This document shows, one piece after another, positions 51,254 through 58,428 of a stretch of DNA of 64,000 nucleotides. A program made the position numbers and the translations under genes. Source of the DNA: Streptomyces marokkonensis (GTDB taxonomy: Bacteria; Actinomycetota; Actinomycetes; Streptomycetales; Streptomycetaceae); the NCBI RefSeq assembly GCF_008312835.1, contig NZ_VSKS01000008.1, positions 248,001 through 312,000 on the forward strand. The letters run 5' to 3'. The notes under the pieces are model-generated. The model ran no database searches, had not been told where the DNA came from, and worked only from the letters and a program-made list of their open reading frames with translations. The stretch's first letter is position 1, and each line of letters starts with the position of its first letter.

Positions 51254-52080
51254 CGAGGACGGACCGTACGCTCGCGGCCCGCGCGGCGGCGTTCCTGCCC
51301 CGGCGTCTGGTGGCCGCGACCGCCCGAGCGGTCTACCCCCGCTTCGAGCCCGAGCTGTCCCGCCTCGCAGACATGTGCCCGCCGGACTGCGACACGGCGG
51401 TGGACGTCGGCGGCTGGTACGGCCCGTGGACCCGCCGGCTGGCCGGGCGCGCCCGCCGGGTGGTCACCCTGGAACCGGTTCCCCACCTGGCCCGGCTGCT
51501 CACCGCCTCGGCCCCGCCGAACGTGCGGGTGATCCGGGCCGCGGCCTCGGACCGGCCCGGCATCGCCCGCCTGTGGCTGCCCCCGGACGACGGCGGAGAC
51601 CGGGGCGTGTCGTCGCTGGTCCGCCGGGACATCCACGGCAGCGCCCTGGACGTCACCTGCGTCACGCTGGACGAACTCGGCCTGCGCGACGTCGGCTTCA
51701 TCAAGATCGACGTGGACGGCAACGAGTCGGCGGTGCTGCGCGGGGCGACCGGAATCCTGGCCCGCGACCGCCCGGCCCTGTTCGTGGAGCTGGAGTCCCG
51801 TATCCAGCCGATCGCGCCGGTGGTGACGTACCTGTCCATGCTGGGCTACGACGGCTGGGTGCTGCCCGCGGGCACCTGGGTCCCGCTGTCCCGCTTCCCG
51901 CTGGAGGCCCACCAGGCGCGCACCTCGTACGTCGTCACGCACGGCCTGCTGCGCCGGGTCCTGCCCTTCCGGGGCCCGCGCTACGTCAACTCGGTGCTGT
52001 TCCTCCCGGACGGCCGCCGCCCCGGAGCGCCGGCGGTGGGCGACGATGGGTCCCGTGCCCACCGGACAACGCCCCACTAG
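51250..52080 (+). CDS. FkbM-family methyltransferase
   Basis: 276 aa from GTG 51250 (GTGA overlap). SAM motif VDVGGWYGPWTRRLAG and the FkbM signature FIKIDVDGNESAVLRGA. FkbM enzymes O-methylate sugars or polyketide hydroxyls. Placed last in the coupled run, it probably methylates the glycan or a glycolipid. Its last 35 bases overlap the start of the following gene. Confidence 0.88.
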   Translation: MTRTDRTLAARAAAFLPRRLVAATARAVYPRFEPELSRLADMCPPDCDTAVDVGGWYGPWTRRLAGRARRVVTLEPVPHLARLLTASAPPNVRVIRAAASDRPGIARLWLPPDDGGDRGVSSLVRRDIHGSALDVTCVTLDELGLRDVGFIKIDVDGNESAVLRGATGILARDRPALFVELESRIQPIAPVVTYLSMLGYDGWVLPAGTWVPLSRFPLEAHQARTSYVVTHGLLRRVLPFRGPRYVNSVLFLPDGRRPGAPAVGDDGSRAHRTTPH

Positions 52081-52657
52081 CCCGTTCACCCCGTTCGACT
52101 TCCAGCTCGTGCTGCTGCGCCGCATGGCCGACCACAACCCCGGCCCGGTGGAGGACGCCCGGCGTGCGCTGGGCGCCTCCCTGGCCGACATGCGCGAGGC
52201 CAACCGGCGCTGGCAGGCGATGGTCCGCTCGCCGCGCTCCCGCCCGGCCCTGTCGCGGTACCGCTCCGTGCTCGGCGAGCCGGAGTCGCGGACCCCGCGC
52301 CGGGTCGGCGACCTGGACTGCGAGGCGTGGCGGTGGCCGCTTCCGCTCTGGCCCGGCCTGCGCTTCGAGGTGCTGACGGCGGCGTCCGGCGGCGCGGTGT
52401 GGAACGAGTGGCTGGTCCGCGCGCCGGGCACCCCCGCGCCCGTCCTGCGCACGGTGGAGGACCTCACCCCCTGGTCCTGCACGGTGGACGAGGCCGCCCG
52501 CGCCTTCGCGCCCGCCCGCCCTCTGGAGGGCACGGCGCCGACCCGGTGGGGGCTGGCCTTCACGGCCCCGGACACGTCGGGCGTACGGCGCGAGGTGGTC
52601 GCGGAGTTCACATGGGGGCTGCTGCAGCGTACGGCGGTCAGCGGCCCGCGGCCGTGA
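52046..52657 (+). CDS. Uncharacterised 203-aa protein
   Basis: ATG 52046 lies within the end of the FkbM gene; GTG 52055 is an alternative. No family recognised. The sequence has a helical N-terminus (FDFQLVLLRRMADHN..ASLADMREANRRWQ) and a beta-rich second half with several Trp (AWRWPLPLWPGLRFEVL, WNEWLVRAPG, CTVDEAARAF). No signal or membrane segment. It overlaps the convergent ATP-grasp gene by 20 bp. Confidence 0.7.
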   Translation: MGPVPTGQRPTSPFTPFDFQLVLLRRMADHNPGPVEDARRALGASLADMREANRRWQAMVRSPRSRPALSRYRSVLGEPESRTPRRVGDLDCEAWRWPLPLWPGLRFEVLTAASGGAVWNEWLVRAPGTPAPVLRTVEDLTPWSCTVDEAARAFAPARPLEGTAPTRWGLAFTAPDTSGVRREVVAEFTWGLLQRTAVSGPRP

Positions 52658-53510
52658 GGATCTCCCGCACGACCCGCGGCACCGACTCCGGGTGCAGCCA
52701 CAGGAACAGGTTCGGTTCGACGAGCTCCAGCTCCATCACCCGGGGCCGGCCGTCCTCCCCGTCCACGAGGTCCACGCGCGCGTACAGCAGCTCCGGCGCT
52801 CCGGGCACGGCGGCCAGGGCCCGCTCGGCGACGGCGAGTTCGGCGGGGGTGGGTGTCCAGTCCGTCAGCCCCGGGTGGGCGACCTTGCGCCGGTCGTAGG
52901 GCGTGCCGGGGGCGAGGACGGGCCCCTTGCGGCTGGCGTGGAGCAGGCTCCCGCCGAAGAACTGCAGCGCCCGCTCCCCGGCGGTGTCGATGCCGCGCAC
53001 GTAGGGCTGCACCATCGCGGTGAGCCCGTCCGCGTGCAGGCGCCGCAGGTGCCGTACGGCGGTGGCGTGCTCGCCGGGCGTGTAGCGGGCGGCGAAGCGG
53101 GCGCCGGCGCCGGAGGCCGGCTTGACGACGTACTCGTGCCCGTCCGGGAGGCCGAGGGCGTCCCCGGGTGCCAGGTACCGGGTGTCCACCACGGGCACGC
53201 CGGCCCCGGCGAGGTCCGCGAGGTACCGCTTGTCGGTGTTCCACCGCACCACGTCCGCCGGGTTGGCCAGCCGGGTCGCCGTGCCGCACCGCTCGGCCCA
53301 CGCGGTGAACTCCGCCGCCCGCCAGCTGTAGTCCCAGGTGGACCGGATCACGGCGAGATCGAAGCCGGACCAGTCCACCTCGCCGTCGTCCCACACCTCG
53401 GCGGACGCCCCGGCCCCGGCCTCCTCCAGCGCCCGCACCAGCACCGGCAGGTCGCGGTCCTCGGCGACGTCCGGGCCGGGCGTGCAGGTCACGAGCGCGA
53501 TGCGGGACAC
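52638..53510 (-). CDS. ATP-grasp domain protein
   Basis: 290 aa from GTG 53510. N-terminal Rossmann-like region (IALVTCTPGPDVAEDRDLPVLVRALEEAG), central YVVKPASGAGARF nucleotide loop, and C-terminal LYARVDLVDGEDGRPRVMELELVEPNLFLW, which carries the metal-binding Glu and Asn. Family members join an acid to an amine (peptide- or glutathione-like ligases); substrate unknown. It faces away from the MerR-PP2C gene. Confidence 0.87.
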   Translation of the reverse strand: MSRIALVTCTPGPDVAEDRDLPVLVRALEEAGAGASAEVWDDGEVDWSGFDLAVIRSTWDYSWRAAEFTAWAERCGTATRLANPADVVRWNTDKRYLADLAGAGVPVVDTRYLAPGDALGLPDGHEYVVKPASGAGARFAARYTPGEHATAVRHLRRLHADGLTAMVQPYVRGIDTAGERALQFFGGSLLHASRKGPVLAPGTPYDRRKVAHPGLTDWTPTPAELAVAERALAAVPGAPELLYARVDLVDGEDGRPRVMELELVEPNLFLWLHPESVPRVVREILTAAGR

Positions 53511-53646
53511 GGCGACTCACTCCTCGTACGAACAGCTGATCGGGGAGCAGGCTAACAACCCGCCCCGGGAACCACGGGAGGCGGCTTGACCTTCACCTTC
53601 GGGGAAGCCCCAGCATCGGTGGCGGAACGCGGAACGGGGAGGGGCG

Positions 53647-54729
53647 ATGGAGATGCTGACGATCGGCGCGTTCGCGAAGGCGTGCCGGCTCTCCCCGAAG
53701 GCCCTGCGCCTGTACGACGAGCTGGACCTGCTGCGCCCCGCCCGGGTGGACCCGGACACGGGTTACCGCTACTACGCGGCGGAGCAGCTGGAGCAGGCCC
53801 GTCTGGTGGCGTGGCTGCGCCGTCTGGGCATGCCGCTGGCGGAGATCCGTCGCGTCCGCTCGCTGGACGACGGTGCCGCCGCCGCGGAGATCCGGGCCTA
53901 CTGGGCCCGGGTGGAGGCGGAGACGGCCGTACGGCGGGACCTCGCCGCGTTCCTGGTCGATCACCTCACGGAAGAGTCGAGAAGGGACACCGCCATGACC
54001 ACCATGAACACGCTGGAGCTGCGCTACTCCGCCCACTCCGACCGGGGCCGGGTCCGCCCCGCCAACCAGGACACGGCGTACGCGGGGGCCCGGCTGCTGG
54101 CCGTCGCCGACGGCTTCGGTCCGGCGGGGGCGCCGGCGAGCAGCGCGGCGGTGGAGGCGCTGCGGTTCCTGGACACGCGGGAGATACCGGCGGGCGGGGT
54201 CCTGAACCTGCTGGAGGACGCGGTGCGCGGGGCGGCACGGGCGGTCCGTGACGCGGCGGACGGCTCGGCGGAGGCGGGCACCACGCTGACCGCCCTGCTC
54301 TGCACGGGCTCCCGGCTGGCCCTGGTCCACATCGGCGACTCCCGCGCGTACCTGCTCCGGGACGGCGAGCTGTTCCGCATCACCCACGACCACACGGTGG
54401 TCCAGTCGATGCTCGACGAGGGCCGGCTGACCGAGGAGGAGGCGGCCTCCCACCCCCGGCGCTCGCTGCTCCTCAAGGCCCTCACCGGCACGGAGGCCAC
54501 CACGTCCTCCCCCGACCTGCGCCTCCACGACGCCCGCCCCGGCGACCGGTACCTCCTGTGTTCGGACGGCCTCCCGGCCGTCGTCGCCGACGACACGATC
54601 GGGGAACTCCTGGCCACTGCCCCGACCCCGGACCAGGCGGTCCACACCCTGATCACCAGGGCGAACGACTCCGGCGGCCCGGACAACATCACCTGCGTGG
54701 TCGCGGACGTGACAGCAGCGGCCCCCTGA
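53647..54729 (+). CDS. MerR-type HTH fused to PP2C phosphatase
   Basis: 360 aa. Residues 4-105 are a MerR winged helix (LTIGAFAKACRLSPKALRLYDELDLL, VDPDTGYRYY) with a dimer helix. Residues 120-358 are a PP2C Ser/Thr phosphatase: RVRPANQD, AVADGFGPAG (metal Asp155), HIGDSRAYLLRDG, LLCSDGL (Asp307) and GGPDNITCVV (Asp346), so the metal site looks complete. The usual ADGMGG reads ADGFGP. An ATG at 53995 (residue 117) has GAAGGGA upstream and would start a phosphatase-only form. The fusion suggests DNA binding tied to dephosphorylation. Confidence 0.87.
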   Translation: MEMLTIGAFAKACRLSPKALRLYDELDLLRPARVDPDTGYRYYAAEQLEQARLVAWLRRLGMPLAEIRRVRSLDDGAAAAEIRAYWARVEAETAVRRDLAAFLVDHLTEESRRDTAMTTMNTLELRYSAHSDRGRVRPANQDTAYAGARLLAVADGFGPAGAPASSAAVEALRFLDTREIPAGGVLNLLEDAVRGAARAVRDAADGSAEAGTTLTALLCTGSRLALVHIGDSRAYLLRDGELFRITHDHTVVQSMLDEGRLTEEEAASHPRRSLLLKALTGTEATTSSPDLRLHDARPGDRYLLCSDGLPAVVADDTIGELLATAPTPDQAVHTLITRANDSGGPDNITCVVADVTAAAP

Positions 54730-54802
54730 CCCCCGCCGGCCCGCGGTGGCGGCCGCCGCCGCGGTCGCGGAAGCCGCCGGAGGCGGTGGCGCGGCCTCCA
54801 TC

Positions 54803-54964
54803 GCCTCCGCCATGCCCGCCGTGCCCGCCGCCTCCGCCGTGCCCGCCGTGCCCGCCGCCTCCGCCGTGCCCGCCGCCTCCGCCGTGCCCGCCGTGCCCGC
54901 CGCCTCCGCCGTGCCCGCCGCCTCCGCCACGCCCGCCGTGCCCGCCGCCTCCGCCGTGTCCGCG
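54803..54964. repeat. 18-unit array of 9-bp modules
   Basis: Two modules, A (GCCTCCGCC) and B (GTGCCCGCC), alternate as ABB ABB AB ABB AB ABB AB, with a few base changes. Because every unit is 9 bp, three frames per strand stay open, reading AVPAAS-like or PPPCPP-like on one strand and Gly/His-rich on the other. Array length could vary between strains by slippage. Confidence 0.8.
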
Positions 54965-55057
54965 GGCAGTCGTGCCGCTGGGGCGGCACGGGTGGGCGCG
55001 ACGGCACCCCGCCGACGCCGGGCTGCGCGAACACCCCCCGGCCCACCCCCGCACCGT

Positions 55058-55085
55058 GCACCCGGCACCCGGCACCCGGCACCCG
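55058..55085. repeat. Four tandem GCACCCG units
   Basis: Four exact 7-bp repeats, followed 70 bp later by four AGCC units (55157-55172) that end at the matB ribosome site. Simple sequence, no function assigned. Confidence 0.7.
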
Positions 55086-55187
55086 GCGATGGCCGCACCC
55101 GACAGCGGGTAGGACACCCTGGACCCTGAACCCCGGCACCGCCCGCCCCGACCGACAGCCAGCCAGCCAGCCAAGGAGATCCGCCCC

Positions 55188-56648
55188 GTGTCCTCCCTCT
55201 TCCCGGCCCTGACCGACGGCCACCCGGCCGACCGGCCCGCCCTGCGCTTCGGCGAGCGCGAACTCACGTACGGGCAACTCGCCGCGGCGGCCGGCGCGGT
55301 GGCCGGGAACCTGAAGGGGACGCGCCGCGCCGCCGTATGGGCCACGCCGACCCTGGAGACCGCGGTCGCCGTCACCGCGGCGCTGCTCGCCGGCCCGGCC
55401 GTCGTGCCGCTCAACCCGAAGTCGGGCGAGAAGGAACTCGGCCACATCCTTTCCGACAGCACCCCCGACCTGGTGCTCACCGCCCCCGGCACACCACTGC
55501 CCGCCGCCCTGGCCGGCCTGCCCCGCCTCGACGTGGACCCCGCGGCCCGGGCGGCCCCTGGCGCCCTCCCCGACGACCGTGACCGGGACCCCGAGGACCC
55601 CGCCCTGATCGTCTACACCTCCGGCACCACCGGCCCGCCCAAGGGCGCCGTCATCCCCCGCCGCGCCGTCGCCACGACCCTCGACGCGCTCGCCGACGCC
55701 TGGCAGTGGACCGGGGACGACGTGCTGGTGCACGGGCTCCCGCTGTTCCATGTGCACGGCCTGGTCCTCGGCACGCTCGGCCCGCTGCGCCGCGGCGGCT
55801 CCGTGCGCCACCTGGGCAGGTTCACCACCGAGGGCGTGGCGCGCGAGCTGAACGGCGGTGCCACCATGCTGTTCGGCGTGCCGACGATGTACCACCGTGT
55901 CGCCGAGGCGCTCCCCGCCGAGCCGGACCTGGTCGAGGCGCTGGCCGGGGCGCGGCTGCTGGTGTCGGGTTCCGCCGCGCTGCCCGTGCACGACCACGAG
56001 CGGATCGGCGCGGCCACGGGACGCCGGGTCGTCGAGCGGTACGGCATGACCGAGACGCTGATGAACACCAGCGTCCGCGCGGACGGCGAGGCCCGCCCCG
56101 GCACGGTCGGCGTGCCGCTGCCGGGGGTGGAGCTGCGACTGGTGGAGGAGGACGGCTCGCCGGTGGCGTCGTACGACGGTGAGACGGTCGGTGAGATCCA
56201 GGTGCGCGGGCCGAACCTGTTCACCGGGTACCTGGGCCGGCCGGACGCCACGGCCGCCGCGTTCACCGCCGACGGCTGGTTCCGCACCGGGGACATGGCG
56301 GTGCGCGACCCCGACGGCTACGTCCGCATCGTGGGCCGCAAGGCCACCGACCTGATCAAGAGCGGCGGTTACAAGATCGGCGCGGGTGAGATCGAGAACG
56401 CGCTGCTGGAGCATCCCGGGGTGCGGGAGGCCGCGGTCACCGGGGAACCGGACGCCGATCTGGGCGAGCGGATCGTGGCCTGGGTGGTGCCGGCGGATCC
56501 GCAGTCCCCGCCCGGCCTCGAGGAGCTGGCCGGCCATGTCGCCGGGCGGCTCGCCCCGCACAAGCGCCCGCGCGTCCTCCACCACCTCGACGCCCTCCCC
56601 CGCAACGACATGGGCAAGATCATGAAGCGGGCGCTGTCCCATGGCTGA
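55188..56648 (+). CDS. matB: Malonyl-CoA synthetase MatB
   Basis: 486 aa from GTG 55188 (AAGGAG nine bases upstream). ANL superfamily: P-loop IVYTSGTTGPPKGA, core MTETLMNTS, hinge RIVGRKATDLIKSGGYKIG and catalytic Lys in PRNDMGKIMKRAL. The sequence start and locus match S. coelicolor MatB (SCO2444), which makes malonyl-CoA and methylmalonyl-CoA from the free acids and ATP. It supplies extender units to fatty-acid and polyketide synthesis. The next gene overlaps by 8 bp. Confidence 0.92.
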   Translation: MSSLFPALTDGHPADRPALRFGERELTYGQLAAAAGAVAGNLKGTRRAAVWATPTLETAVAVTAALLAGPAVVPLNPKSGEKELGHILSDSTPDLVLTAPGTPLPAALAGLPRLDVDPAARAAPGALPDDRDRDPEDPALIVYTSGTTGPPKGAVIPRRAVATTLDALADAWQWTGDDVLVHGLPLFHVHGLVLGTLGPLRRGGSVRHLGRFTTEGVARELNGGATMLFGVPTMYHRVAEALPAEPDLVEALAGARLLVSGSAALPVHDHERIGAATGRRVVERYGMTETLMNTSVRADGEARPGTVGVPLPGVELRLVEEDGSPVASYDGETVGEIQVRGPNLFTGYLGRPDATAAAFTADGWFRTGDMAVRDPDGYVRIVGRKATDLIKSGGYKIGAGEIENALLEHPGVREAAVTGEPDADLGERIVAWVVPADPQSPPGLEELAGHVAGRLAPHKRPRVLHHLDALPRNDMGKIMKRALSHG

Positions 56649-58002
56649 CCGTCTCTCCGCCCGCGAGACCGTCGCCCTCGTCACCGACGACTTCACCGAA
56701 CTGCCGTCCCCGGAGCGCTCCGGGCACCCGGACGGTCCGCTCGGCTGGCCCGGCTACGACGCCGCCCGCGCCCGCGCCGCCGAGCGCACCGGCGAGCGGG
56801 AGTCCGTGATCTGCGGCACCGGGGACATCGACGGCACCCGGGCCGTCCTCATCGCGTTCGAGTTCGGCTTCCTCGGCGGCTCCCTCGGTATGCGCACCGG
56901 CGACCGCCTGGAGGCGGCGTACGCGCATGCCCGCGCGCACCACCTGCCGGTGGTGCCGCTGGTCGCCACCGGCGGCAGCCGGATGCAGGAGGGCATGCTC
57001 GCCCTCACCCAGCTCCAGCGGGTGGCCAGGGCGTCGGCGCTCACCCGGCAGTCCGGGCTGCCGCAGATCGCCGTGCTGCGGGACCCGACGACCGGCGGCG
57101 GCTGGGCCACCCTGGGCGCGGGCGCCGACGTCGTGCTGGCGCTGCCCGGCGCGCAGGTCGGCTTCGCCGGCTCACGGGTCCGCCCGGCGGACGCGGACCC
57201 GGCGGCGTACACGGCCGAGGCGCAGGTGGCGGCGGGCGCGGCGGACGCGCTGGTCCGGCCGGAGGCGCTGCGGGACACCCTGGGCCGCTGGCTGCGGCTG
57301 CTGACCCGCCCCTCCACCGCACCGGCCCCGCCGCCCCTCGCGCCGGGCGCGGCCGGCCTCCCGGCCACCGGCTGGGACGCGGTCCGCCGCGCCCGCTCCC
57401 CCCTGCGCCCCCGCGCCACCGCCTACCTGGACGCCTACTTCACCTCCCGCGTCACCATCGGCGGCGACCGCTGCGGCGGCACGGACCCCGACGGCATGCT
57501 CTGCGGCTTCGGCGAACACCGGGGCCGTACGGTCGCCTACGCCGCGCAGACCGGCACGGCCACCCGTCCCGCCGGGTACCGCACGGCCGCCCGTCTCGTC
57601 CGGCTCGCGGACCGGCTCGGCATCCCGGTGCTGACGCTCGTGGACACCCCGGGCGCGGCCAATGACGCGGAGGCGGAACGGCAGGGCGCGGGGGCCGCCA
57701 TCGCCGATCTGTTCGGCGCCGTGGCCTCCGCCCGTACGCCGGTCACCACGCTGGTCGTCGGCGAGGGCGGCTCCGGCGGCGCGCTGGCCCTGGCGGCTCC
57801 CGGCAACACCTGGGCCACCCCGGACAGCTACTTCTCGGTGATCGCCCCGGAACTCGCGGCGGCCATCCTCAAACGCCCGCCCGAGGAGGCGGAGAAGACG
57901 GCGGACCAACTCCGCATCCGGCCTCAGGACCTGGTGGAGCTGGGGGTGGTCCGGGGGGTCGTGGGGCCGGGAGGGCCCGGGCGGACGGAGTCGGCCGGTT
58001 GA
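56641..58002 (+). CDS. Fused AccD-AccA-type carboxyltransferase
   Basis: 453 aa. The first half is AccD-like (FEFGFLGGSLGMRTGDRL, VATGGSRMQEGMLALTQLQR), the second AccA-like (VLTLVDTPGAANDAEAERQGAGAAI, VVGEGGSGGALALA), so both active-site oxyanion loops are present. No biotin carboxylase or biotin carrier is next to it. Overlap with matB suggests it handles the same malonyl-CoA pool, perhaps a decarboxylase or transcarboxylase; the reaction is not settled. The last 20 residues are Gly-rich. Confidence 0.85.
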   Translation: MADRLSARETVALVTDDFTELPSPERSGHPDGPLGWPGYDAARARAAERTGERESVICGTGDIDGTRAVLIAFEFGFLGGSLGMRTGDRLEAAYAHARAHHLPVVPLVATGGSRMQEGMLALTQLQRVARASALTRQSGLPQIAVLRDPTTGGGWATLGAGADVVLALPGAQVGFAGSRVRPADADPAAYTAEAQVAAGAADALVRPEALRDTLGRWLRLLTRPSTAPAPPPLAPGAAGLPATGWDAVRRARSPLRPRATAYLDAYFTSRVTIGGDRCGGTDPDGMLCGFGEHRGRTVAYAAQTGTATRPAGYRTAARLVRLADRLGIPVLTLVDTPGAANDAEAERQGAGAAIADLFGAVASARTPVTTLVVGEGGSGGALALAAPGNTWATPDSYFSVIAPELAAAILKRPPEEAEKTADQLRIRPQDLVELGVVRGVVGPGGPGRTESAG

Positions 58003-58074
58003 CCGGTGACACGGCAAACACCGGACGTAACATGGGAGTTCACGCAGTCACACAATACGGGGGCGCGCTGCGCG

Positions 58075-58428
58075 ATGGACGGATTGATGCAGTTCACGAC
58101 CGAGAGCGGCAGCTCGGTCGTGGTGGAGGGCGTGGAGGACGAGTCCGGAGCCCGGCTCGTCTCGCGCGGCGGCGGCCCGGCCCAGGCGGCGCGCACCTTC
58201 GAGGGTTCCCTGGACGGGGTGCGGGCTGCGGCCGAGTCCGCCCTGCGCGTCTTCCGGGACGGCGCGCTCAAACCCGACGCGGTGGAGCTGGAGTTCGGCG
58301 TGAAACTCACCGCGGAGGCCGGGGCGGTCATCGCCAGGGGAGCGGCGGAGGGGCACCTGGTCGTCAAGCTCAGCTGGGCGCCCGGGACGACGCCCGGAAC
58401 GGACGGTGAGGTCGCCGACCGCCGATGA
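58075..58428 (+). CDS. Trypco1 (CU044_2847-family) protein
   Basis: 117 aa from ATG 58075; ATG 58087 is an alternative and the in-frame sequence upstream of 58075 has no ribosome site. Small alpha/beta protein: SVVVEGVEDESGARLV, a central helix (GVRAAAESALRVFRD), DAVELEFGVKLTAEAGAVIARGAAEGHLVVKLSW. This fits the trypsin-co-occurring domain 1 family, which is found beside trypsin-like proteases in actinobacterial conflict operons. Likely a partner or regulator of the protease. The stop overlaps the protease start as ATGA. A TAACAT box at 58028-58033 is a possible -10, without a good -35. Confidence 0.75.
   Translation: MDGLMQFTTESGSSVVVEGVEDESGARLVSRGGGPAQAARTFEGSLDGVRAAAESALRVFRDGALKPDAVELEFGVKLTAEAGAVIARGAAEGHLVVKLSWAPGTTPGTDGEVADRR

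Larger units (their letters stand above)
54730..55187. other. 458-bp gap with tandem repeats before matB
   Basis: No trustworthy gene. It holds a 162-bp array of 9-bp modules (54803-54964), four GCACCCG units (55058-55085) and four AGCC units (55157-55172). Long frames exist on both strands, but only because all the modules are multiples of three. No clear promoter for matB is seen. Confidence 0.6.

Noticed and set aside
54803-54964. CRISPR-like array
   Set aside because: The 9-bp modules have no unique spacers, and no cas genes are present.
54746-55129. 127-aa Ala/Pro/Val-rich frame in the repeat region
   Set aside because: Open only because all repeat units are 9 bp; there is no clear ribosome site, and equally good frames exist on the other strand as Gly/His-rich.
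57999-58033. Promoter TTGACC...TAACAT ahead of the Trypco1 gene
   Set aside because: The gap between the two boxes is 23 bp, too long for a standard promoter; only the -10-like box is noted.
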